Positions 13,404 to 22,700 of a stretch of DNA of 57,371 bases are shown here, piece after piece. Every line of letters starts with the position of its first letter. Position 1 is the stretch's first letter. The translations under genes were made by a program, and so were the position numbers. The notes under the pieces were generated by a model that was not told where the DNA came from, ran no database searches, and worked only from the letters and a program-made list of their open reading frames with translations. Location of the stretch: NCBI GenBank assembly GCA_030428695.1, contig JAUIEM010000003.1, positions 1 through 57,371 of the forward strand. The letters are read 5' to 3'. This DNA is from a bacterium. GTDB lineage: Bacteria; Planctomycetota; J058; JAJDCP01.

Positions 13404-15509
13404 TCAGCTCTCGGGGGGAGCGGCGACCTCGGGGGTGGAGGGAGCCGTCGCTTCGGCGGGCTCATCGGCGGCCTCTGTGGCTTCGTCGGCGGCGTCGGCC
13501 TCGTCGTCTTCGAGGTCGTCGGGCTTGTGCTTCGTGCTCTTGAGCTTGCTCGAGGCGCGGGCCGCGGCCGCCATCCGTCCGGCCTCCTCCTGCTCGATGA
13601 ACTCCGAGAGCTGGTCGGCCATCAGCGAGCCGGCGACGGTCATGAAGTCCCGCTCGGTGACGATGCCGACCAGGTTGCGGTCCTTGAGCACGGGCAGGCA
13701 GCCGATGCGGTGCTCGCGCAGGAGGCGCATCGCTTCGAAGGTCGTCGTGTTGGGGCTGACCGTGATCAGGTCCTTGCGCATCACGTCGGAGACCGGCTGG
13801 GACAGGCCCTTCTCGATCGAGCCGTGACACAGGGCGCGCAGCACGGTGCGGTAGGACATCAGGCCGACGAGCCGGTGGGACGCGTCCTCGACGGGGACGT
13901 GGCGGATCTTCTCCCAGTCCATCAGCTGCGCGACGAGCTCGAGGGGCTCGTCCTCCTGGACGGTGAACAGGTCGGTGGTCATCACCTGCTCGACGCGCAT
14001 GAAGCTGTGCTTCCAGTCGCCCGCCTCCTCGATCCGCGCGGGTTCCCATTCGCTCACCGGCTTGTCCTCCTTCTGGCGCGCGACCATCGCCAGGGTCAGG
14101 GCGCCGAGCTTGTGGGTGTTGCTGTACGCGTCGTGCATCCGCGTCAGGGAGCGGGTCATCCAGTGCGCGCCGGTCGCGTTGTTGCGCACCCGGTCGGCGA
14201 TCACGCCGAGGTAGAGGCTGATGTCCTCGCTCGCGACGTCCTTGTCGCGCAGGCCGGACTCGGCGAGCGGCAGCAGCTCCTCGAGCAGCAGCTTCTGCGC
14301 CGGCACCGTGCGCTCCTCGAGCCACTCGAACTGGGCGGAGAGACCGTAGCGGGCCGCCTGGCGGAAGTTCCCCTTGGCGCTCTGGAAGCAGAGGTGTTGC
14401 GAGATGTCGTCGTACTTGTGGCTGAGCCCGCTGATCAGGCCGAACAGCAGCGCGGCGTTCGCGATCTCGTCGCGCACGGTCGGGCCGGAGGGCAGGATGC
14501 GGTTCTCGATGCGCAGGTGCGGGGTGTTGTTCTTGACGCCGTAGCAGGCGCGATTCCAGCGGTAGACCGTGCCGTTGTGCAGGCGCAGGGACTGCAGGTC
14601 CGGCACCACGCCGCGCTTGAGCATCGCGAGCGGGTCCTCCTCGCCATCGGAGCCGAAGACGGCGCGGAAGCGCGCGATGTCCTCGCGGAACAGCTCGATC
14701 ACCGAGTCCTTGACCCAGGAGGTCCCGAAGGTCACGCGCGGGCGCCGATCGTGGAGATTCTCGGTCGTCGCCCGGGTGTCGATGGACTGCTGGAACAGGG
14801 CGATGCGGGTCTCGGACCAGAGCCGTCGACCGAACAGCATCGGCGAGTTGGTCGCCGCCGCCAACACCGGCGCCGCGACCGCCTGCGCGATGTTGTACAG
14901 GTTGGCGAACTCGCTGGAGCCGACCTGGAAGTGAAGCTGCCAGCTGCAGTTGCAGGCTTCGAGCATCACGTTGTCGTGGGTGATGTTCAGCTCGTCCACG
15001 CCCATGATGTTGAAGTCGTAGGGGCCGTCGCGCATCGCGCACAGGGCGCGGTTCAGGGCCTTGTAGCGGGAGCGCGGCGTCATCGCGTTCAGGCCGAGGT
15101 CCGACTTGCGGATCGAGGGCAGGATCCCGACCAGGGCGATGTCGACCCCGGCCGCCTCCGCGGCGCGGCGCGCCTTGCCGATCATCTCCTGGAGGTGGAC
15201 CTCGAGGTTGTGCAGGACCCGGCCCTCGAACTCCATCGGGTCGAGGTTGATCTCGAGGTTGAAGCGCCCGAGCTCGGTCGTGAAGTGGGGGTCATCCGCG
15301 TTCGCGAGCACCTCGAGCGCTGCGAGCGCGGGACGTCCCGCGTGGTCGACCAGGAAGAACTCCTGTTCTGCCCCGACCCGGCGGACCGAGTTCTCGATCA
15401 GGCCGGAGTGCAGGATCTCTTCGAGCGCGCGCAGGTCGCGCAGCACCGCCTTCATGAAGCCGCGGCGGGCCTCTCCGGTCAGGCCGGCCATCACCTCGAG
15501 CTCGCCCAT
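13404..15509 (-). CDS. Glutamate-cysteine ligase-like (GCS2) protein fused to a CBS pair
   Basis: 701 aa. Residues about 20-480 belong to the glutamate-cysteine ligase / carboxylate-amine ligase superfamily (VGAEQEFFLVD, LNITHDNVML, HLRIENRILPSGPT). These enzymes make a gamma-glutamyl or similar amide bond using ATP. Residues about 505-625 are two CBS motifs (VMTTDLFTVQEDEPLELVAQ, then VMRKDLITVSPNTTTFEAM), which usually sense adenine nucleotides. The C-terminus is a low-complexity Ala/Glu/Asp tail. ATG 15509 follows GAGAGGAAGG. The CBS pair suggests allosteric control by cell energy state, which is inference. The ligand and product are unknown; no gshB-like gene is nearby. Confidence 0.85.
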   Translation of the reverse strand: MGELEVMAGLTGEARRGFMKAVLRDLRALEEILHSGLIENSVRRVGAEQEFFLVDHAGRPALAALEVLANADDPHFTTELGRFNLEINLDPMEFEGRVLHNLEVHLQEMIGKARRAAEAAGVDIALVGILPSIRKSDLGLNAMTPRSRYKALNRALCAMRDGPYDFNIMGVDELNITHDNVMLEACNCSWQLHFQVGSSEFANLYNIAQAVAAPVLAAATNSPMLFGRRLWSETRIALFQQSIDTRATTENLHDRRPRVTFGTSWVKDSVIELFREDIARFRAVFGSDGEEDPLAMLKRGVVPDLQSLRLHNGTVYRWNRACYGVKNNTPHLRIENRILPSGPTVRDEIANAALLFGLISGLSHKYDDISQHLCFQSAKGNFRQAARYGLSAQFEWLEERTVPAQKLLLEELLPLAESGLRDKDVASEDISLYLGVIADRVRNNATGAHWMTRSLTRMHDAYSNTHKLGALTLAMVARQKEDKPVSEWEPARIEEAGDWKHSFMRVEQVMTTDLFTVQEDEPLELVAQLMDWEKIRHVPVEDASHRLVGLMSYRTVLRALCHGSIEKGLSQPVSDVMRKDLITVSPNTTTFEAMRLLREHRIGCLPVLKDRNLVGIVTERDFMTVAGSLMADQLSEFIEQEEAGRMAAAARASSKLKSTKHKPDDLEDDEADAADEATEAADEPAEATAPSTPEVAAPPES

Positions 15510-15730
15510 CGTTGCCTTCCTCTCTCCCTGGGGTCAGGATAGCTGCGCGTGGCTGGTGCCCCCGCGCCAACTCCGGCGCAGTCCTTGCGTCGGCACCGCG
15601 TTTCCTTCGTCCACGGCGCCCCTGCGAGCAGGGGGTCGTCGCGTTCTTCGGACCTGCAGATAACCTGGTTGTAGGGCAGGGTGGGGCGTTCTGCAAACCC
15701 CTCGCGGGAACTCGGCCCGGGATCGGTCGC

Positions 15731-16705
15731 TCAACGCGTGTCGCCTCCGGCCTGCAGGGCGCCCTCCGGGACCGGCTCGCGGGCGTCGAAGAGGGCCGGG
15801 TTGTCGGTGAAGACGCGGTCGACTCCGATCCGTTCGACCCGGCGCAGCGCGATCGGGTCGTCGACGGTGAACACGAACAGCCGCAGGCCCGCCTCCCGGA
15901 CCTGCCGTGCGTACGCCGGCGTCAACAGGCGGACGTCGATCCCGACGCCGCCCCCGGAAGCCGCCAGGGCGCAGCCGAGGGCGCGTTGCGGCAGCCCCCG
16001 GAGGATGTGGACCGGGAACCTCCCGCGCACCGGCCCTGCGGGGACCGGCATGCGGTGCGCGCGGTCGCGGTAGACATCGACCGCCGCGAGCTCCCTGCCG
16101 CGTGGAGAGCCCGCCAGCCCCACGAGCCGGCGCAGCAGCGGGGCGCTCCAGCCGAGCAGGCGCAGGCCGAGCCGCTGGCGGGTCGCGGGCAGGTGGCTGA
16201 AGGAGAGCCGCAGCTCGGGAGCGAGGGCGTGCACCCGGAGCAGGACCTCGGGCATCCAGCTGACGATCCAGCACCAGCGCGCCAAGCCCAGCTCCCGGAT
16301 CAGGGCGATGTGCTCGGCCTCGTGGCCGAAGTCCTTGATGTCGATTAGCACCTCGCAGGGCCTGGCGGCGACCTGGGCGAGCAGCTCCCGGAGGGTCGGC
16401 ACCGGCTCGGGCGGCGCTCCCGCAAAGCGCGGCCGGTTGCCCGCCCGCAGGGACAGGTCGGCAACCGTTCCCCGCGCGTCGGTCGCGTGATCGAGCCCGA
16501 CGTCGTGGTAGACGAGGATCTCGCCGTCGCCGCTGACCCGCGTGTCGACCTCGAAGCTCGGGATCCCCCGCCGCTGCGCCGCCCGCAGCGCGCTCAGGCT
16601 GCTCTCGTGGGGAGAGAAGCCGCGCAGCCGGTGCGAGAGCAGCACCGCGCCGGGATGGTCGCCGCAGGGTCCCGCGGGCGCCCGCGCTCCCTGTCGCAGG
16701 CTCAC
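15731..16705 (-). CDS. Glycerophosphodiester phosphodiesterase family protein
   Basis: 324 aa. A TIM-barrel GDPD that hydrolyses glycerophosphodiesters to glycerol-3-phosphate and an alcohol. The active-site start appears as LLSHRLRGFSPHESS (first catalytic His, variant HRLRG instead of HRG), then FEVDTRVSGDGEILVYHD with the metal-binding Glu/Asp and second His, and later VFTVDDP and GVDRVFTDNP. GTG 16705 overlaps the stop of the upstream macroglobulin gene by 4 nt (GTGA), which decides the start because no ATG precedes the conserved block. No signal peptide is seen, so it is probably cytoplasmic. The glycerol-3-phosphate made could feed GlpD, although glpD is in another transcription unit. 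Confidence 0.87.
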   Translation of the reverse strand: MSLRQGARAPAGPCGDHPGAVLLSHRLRGFSPHESSLSALRAAQRRGIPSFEVDTRVSGDGEILVYHDVGLDHATDARGTVADLSLRAGNRPRFAGAPPEPVPTLRELLAQVAARPCEVLIDIKDFGHEAEHIALIRELGLARWCWIVSWMPEVLLRVHALAPELRLSFSHLPATRQRLGLRLLGWSAPLLRRLVGLAGSPRGRELAAVDVYRDRAHRMPVPAGPVRGRFPVHILRGLPQRALGCALAASGGGVGIDVRLLTPAYARQVREAGLRLFVFTVDDPIALRRVERIGVDRVFTDNPALFDAREPVPEGALQAGGDTR

Positions 16706-19700
16706 TCCCGCCACAGGGCGTAGTCCTCCCCCTTCTCCGCGACGACGGCGCGGCAGCCGACCGTGGTCTCGAAGATGCCGCGGCGGTCGCTCTCTCCGCG
16801 CGCGGCGATGCGGCTGCCGTCGGAGATGCGCAGGGAGACCCCGGGCACCGGCTGGCCGGTGCTGCGCGAGGTGACGTACACGCGCGTGCGGCCCGCGGTC
16901 TTCTGGACCTCCAGGGACAGGTCGGAGAGCAGGATCACGGCGCTCGCCTGGACCATCTCGTCCCGCGCCGCGAGCAGGTAGACCCCGCGCTCGGCGAGCG
17001 GCACGGGGAGGACACTCTCCCGCCAGCCGTAGGGCGCGCCGCGCAGCGGCTGGACGCCGGCGAAGGCGGGAGGGATCCCGCTCAGGTCGATCGACAGGTC
17101 GGCGAGGTCGAGCTCTTCGGTCAGCAGCATCGGGAGGTCGACGCGGTAGACCTTCCACGAGAGCTCCGCGAGATTCTTCGTCCGCAGCTCGAGACGCGGC
17201 TCCCGCCCGGCCGCCGAGGTGACGAGCTCGGGCATCTCGAGGCGCCGCTCGGTCAGGAACTGCAGCGCGTCGGCCGCGTCGACGATGCCCGTCGCCTCCG
17301 CGTAGGCGGCGACGGCGGCGTCGAGCTCGCCGCGGATGTGGTGGACCTGGGCGAGCAGGTGCCACGCGCCGGGGTGGAAGGGCGCCGCCTTCTCCTCGGC
17401 GAGGAGCCTGCGCAGGACCTCCTCCGCGCGGTCGTGGTCGCGGGCCGCGAACAGGGCCTGGCTGGCCAACTGGAGGGCGCTGTGCCGCTGCTCGCTCTCC
17501 GGGTAGCGGGCATCGAGCTCGAGGGCCGTGCGGGCCGCCGCATCCCGCGCGCCGAGGCCGAGGAGGTAGGAGGCGCGGAGGAGCTGCGCGCGCGGACACA
17601 GCGGGGAGTCGGGGAAGTACGCGACGAAATCGCGCAGGGCGACCACGGTCTCCGGGATGCGCCGGGGCAGGTTTCCGGACAGGTCGCGCAGCCCGTCCTG
17701 CTCGGCCAGATCGGCGAAGCGTTGTGCCCAGGCGAACCAGGAAGCCTGCGTCGGGCCGCTGTCCGGATAGCGCGTGAGGACGTTCCACCAGTAGCCCTGG
17801 GCGGCGTCGTCCCGCCCGAGCTCCCGGTACACCGATGCGAGCTCGAGGTCGACCGCCCGGTAGCCCTCGAATAGCCGGCGGTAGAAGCTCAGGGCGGTCT
17901 CGAGCTCGCCGACATCGCGGTAGGCGACCGCGAGCTCGAGCAGCAGCTCGAGCGAGGAGAGCTGCGTCGCCCCCGGCGCGTGGGCCGCGAGCGCCTCGAA
18001 GGCCTCGACGAGCTGCGCGGTCGTCCCGACCGCCCGCACGGCGGCGAGCCGCCAGGCGAGCAGCTGGCCGCGCACCTCCGGCCGCAGGTCGAGCGTGAGC
18101 AGGCCGAAGTCCGCGTCGAGCAGCTCGCGGTGGGACTCCTCCGCGGCGAGGCTGCGCAGGGCGGCGAACTGCTCGTCCGGGGTCTTCTCGCGGGCCGGCA
18201 ACGCCGAGGCGTCGGCGACCACCCGCAGGGCGTCCCGAGCGCTGAGGGCGCGGCGCCCGGGCTCGTACATCGGCGCGAGCGCGGCGGGCAGAGCCCGGTA
18301 GCTGCCGGGCTGCAGCGCGCGCAGGGTGTAGCGAAGCTCGTGGCGCCCCTTCGGCAGGGAGCTCGCGAAGAACACCGCGCGATCGTCCCGGGCCTCGGCG
18401 TGCACGAACACACCGGCGGGGTCGGCGGCGGCGATCTCGCAGCCGGCCGGGATCGGGTCGGCGAGCTCGACGTAGCGGAGGTCTTCGGAGGTCTCGATGA
18501 CCAGCCGCACCTCGAGCTTCTCCCCGGTCGCGACCGCCTCGGGGCTGGCGGGCTCGGGACGGCTCTCCGCCCTGAGCACGCTGTAGCCTCCGGCCTCCAG
18601 GGCGGGCCGGAAGCTGCGCCGAAGGGTCAGGCCCGGCACCGAGGACCGCGCCGTCTCCGGCGGCAGCAGGCAGCGCAGGGCGGCGCTGACCAGCAGCGGC
18701 GCAGCGCCGCCCTCCTGCGCGAGGCGCAGGCTGCACGGCCCGTCGAAGGCCGGGCGGTGGGCGGCGAGGAAGGCGTTCGCCTGCGTCTCGAGCTCGCGCA
18801 GGCTCGCGCCCCGGAGCGTGGCGCTGGAGTCGGGTCGCCCGTCTGCCTGCAGGGTGATGGTCAGCCGCTCCGGCCGCGCCGCGTCCGCGTTGGCCGAGAG
18901 GCGGCTGCAGAGTCCCTGGATCGCGGCCGCGCTGTCGCGGGTGCTCGGCCAGGCCCGGTCCAGGCAGCGGGTCTCCAGCCACCGCGTCGCGGAGTCGAGG
19001 AGGTCGGCGCGCACCCCCCCGCGGGCGAGGGCGCGGAGCGCGTAGCCGGTCGCCTCGATGGCGGAGAACCCGCCTCCGGCGGGCCAGTGCAGGGTATCGC
19101 CGGCAGCGACGGCCCGACGCAGCAGGAGCCCGACCAGCCCCTCGACCGCGTCGACCCGTTCCTGTTCCTGCATCGCGAGCACCAGGAAGGCGAGCCCGGC
19201 CGGAGACAGCGCGGGGACGTGGCGGTAGGTGCGGTCGATCCAGGCCCCGTCGAAGGGCGCGCCGAGGCTGAGAGCGTAGAGCAGCAACGCGGCGGTGTCG
19301 GGCGCCGCTTCATCGAGGCTGCGGACGGCCCGGCGGCGCGCGGCGGTCAGAACCTCCGGCGCGATCCACACCCCTTCCCTCTGCGCCTCGTTCAGGCCGA
19401 TCAGCGCGAAGCCGGTCATCAACGGGTCGTAGGCGCAACCCCGCCACCAGCCGAAGCCTCCGTCGCCGCGCTGCACCGCGACGAGCTTGGCGGCGCAGCC
19501 CTCGACGATGCGCATCACCCGCTGCCGCTCTTCGAGCTCCGGAGCTCCCTCGGCTTCGAGGGCCCGCAGCAGGGTCAGGCTGGGCAGGAAGCGGTGGACG
19601 GTCTGCTCGACGCAGGCATAGGGGAAGGCTTCGAGCGAGCGGGCGGCGGAGCGCAGGAACTCACTGCCCCGCGCCTGGAGGAGCAGCTCGAGCGTGGTGT

Positions 19701-22700
19701 AGCCCGGGCGGGCGTCGGCCGCAGGGGCGAAGCTCCAGGTGTCGCTGTCGGCGAGGAACAGGGTCCGCGCCTGGACATCCTCGACGCCGTACGGGAGGAC
19801 GGCCAGCGCTCGCTGCAGGGCGTCGTCGCCAGCGGGGCTCTCCAGTCCCGCGGACAGGAGGAGGGCCCCGGCCTGCGCGGCCTCGACCCCGACGTCGATC
19901 AGGAAGCTGCCTCCGGCCGGGATCTTCTCGGCGAAGCGCAGGTCCTGGTCGGCGGCGGCGAAGCGCAGGTCCGCGGTCAGGTCTTCGGCGGTGCGGTTGA
20001 AGCCCGCCAGCGCCACCTCGGTCTGGTCGCCCTCGACGAGGAAACGGGTCGAGGCGAGCTGGACCACGAGCGGTTGACGGATGTCGATGCCGGAGGTGGT
20101 CTGTCCGAACAGGCTCCCCCCATCGACTCCCCGCAGGGTCACCCGCCAGCGGGTCAGGTTGTCCGGCAGGGGCACGCGGACGACGACACTGCCGTCGGCG
20201 CCCGTCTCGAGCAGGGGCAACCAGGCGGCGGTGTCGACGAAGCGCTGGCGCAGGTAGGTCCCGGTCTCCCCTCGCTCATCGTCCTTGCCCGACCGACCGC
20301 CGAACGGACGGGCGGCCGCCGCTTCGGGCTCGGGCTCGGGGGCGGGTTGGCGGGCCGGAGCCTCGTCACCGGGCAGCATGAGACCACCGGTCTGCTCGGG
20401 CCGCTCGTCGAGCTGTCTCGAAAGCTCTTCCAGCGCTTCCCGCTCCTCGAAGCGTCCCTGCTGGCGGAGGTCTTCCATCTGCTCCTGCAGCGCGTCGCGC
20501 AGGCGCTCGACGTCTTCGAGCTTGCGCTCATCCCGCACGTCTGCGCTCAGGCCCGTGGTGCGTCCGGCGAAGCGCCAACCCTGGAAGCCCGAGGTGTGCA
20601 CGGCGTGCGGACGGGCGCGGGAGTAGAAGGATCGACGGATGTCCGGCGTTGCGTCCGGACGCAGAGCGAAGATGCCTTCGTCGACGAGCGCGAGGCAGAG
20701 CTGCGCTTCCGCCGGGACGCCCGAGGAGTCGCGCGCCGCGATGGTGAACACGGCGGTCTCTCCGGGGAGATAGCTCGCAGCGTCGGCGGCGAGCTCGAGC
20801 TCGAGCTCGCGCAGGACGTAGACCTCGTCGGTCGCCTCGTGAAGCTCACCGACATCGGGGATCGCGACGCTGAGGAAGACGTTGGGAGCGAAGGCGGGCT
20901 CCATCGTCAGCTCGAGGGTGCGGCTCGCGCCATCCAGGGAAATCACGCGGTATCCCAGCAGACTCTCGGCCTCGTAGGTCAGCAGCACCGAGCCCGTCGA
21001 GACCGGGCTCTGCAGGAGCAGACGCGCGGTCTCGCCCGCCCGGTAGACCTGCCGCTCGGCGAGGAGCCGCGCGCTCTCGACCCCCTCTTCCAGCCCGGCG
21101 ACGGTGACGCCCGCCGTCGCGAGCACCTCGCCGCCGTGTCCGTCTTCTCCCCGGTAGCGCAGGAGGTAGGTGCCCGGCTCGGGGATCGCGAGCTCGAGCG
21201 TCGCGGTGCCATCATCCCCGGTCGCCGCGCGCAGCGTCGCGGTCAGCTTCTCATCGCGACCGTCGAAGAGGCGCAGCACCTCGAGCTTCCCGCGCAACGA
21301 CACCGGCCGGTGCGCCGCATCGACGGTGGTCAGCGTCAGGCGCAGCGGCTCGCGCTGCTCGACCATTTTCTGCTCGCTGTGCAGCCCGGCGTAGGCCTCG
21401 TTCTGGCAGACCAGGACGCGCCCACTGCCGAAGGCGACCTGGCGGCTGGGGTCGACCACCTCGGCCTGGAGGACGTAGGCGAGGTCGTCTTCGCGCAGCT
21501 CGCTCGCGATCTCGATCGCGGCCCGGCCCTCGGCGTCGGTCGTCGTCGTCCCCCGGGCGACGACCTGGCCGAGCTCGAGGAGCTCTTCCTTCTCCTCACT
21601 CTGGAACCAGGTCAGGGAGAGGTAGCGGGTCGCGTCGAAGGTGTAGCCCTTCCGGCGCACTTCCCAACGCACGGTCGCGTCGGCGACGGGCGCACCGAAC
21701 AGATAGCGGGCCGACAGGCTGTAGCGCAGGCTGTCGCCCGGTGCCGCGGTCGGCGTCGCATCGACCGCGACCGTCAGCTCCGGCTTCCGGTAGGCCTCGA
21801 CGGACAGCGACGAGACGTAGGTCTGGCCCGCCCACGCGACGGTGACCCGGTACTCGCCGACCGCCGCCTCGGTGTCGAGCGTCAACGAGCTCGTCAGCGC
21901 GCCGAAGCGATCGGTGTGGCCGCGGTGCTCGAAGATCGGCACTCCCCGGCTGTCGCGGACCCGCAGCACCACCTCTGCGCTCTCGGGTGCGCGGTAGGAG
22001 CCGTCGCGCGCCTCGCGCACCAGCGTCTTGAGCTCGACGGTGTGCCCGGGCCGGTACAGGGGGCGATCGCTGCTGACGTGCACCTGGTGGCTGTAGGCGA
22101 AGTCGCGGGTGCGCAGGAGCGCGACATCGGCGAAGGCGACGTGGTCGCCGACGCGGGCGAAGCAGACGACTCCACGCGCCGCGTCCGGGACGCGCTCGAG
22201 GACCACGCCGTCCGGGCCCGTGCGCAACACCTCGGACAGGGCCGTCCCGCCGACGGTGAGGTGCACCTCGGCCTCCGGCCAGGGGTTTCCGGTCCGCCGG
22301 TCACGGCAGAAGGCGAGGACCTGTTCCGGGGCGACCTTGAGCACGAGGTCGAGGTCGCTCTGCAAGAGGACGCAGCGCGCCTTGAAGTCTCCGCCTTCGA
22401 CCTGCAGCAGGTAGGCGCCAGGGCCGGGCAGGTCGAGTCCCAGGCTGCGCTCGATCCGACGGTAGTCCTCGTAGCCGGGCACGGCCCCCAGCCATTGCCG
22501 GTCCGGCTCGACCACATCGATCGCGAGCCGCTCGACGCCGTCCGTCGAGCTCTTCAACGAGAAGTAGTCGAACAGGTCGACCCGGTAGAGCCGGTAGCGC
22601 AGCTCGTCGATGTTGCGGCTCGTGATCTCGACCCGCACGCTCTCGTCGCTCGCGAACACCCGGGGCGCGAGCAGCCGCAGCTCTTCCTGCTGCAGGCGGC

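Noticed and set aside
13312..13827. Plus-strand Ser/Ala-rich frame near the operon promoter
   Set aside because: Mostly antisense to the Ala/Glu-rich tail and CBS region of the GCS-CBS gene; composition is that of a shadow and no start signals are present.
16705..18982. Long N-terminal extension of the glycerophosphodiesterase across the macroglobulin gene
   Set aside because: The extension is Arg/Pro/Gly-rich and antisense-like in composition; the GTG at 16705 overlaps the upstream stop in the usual GTGA manner and directly precedes the conserved domain.
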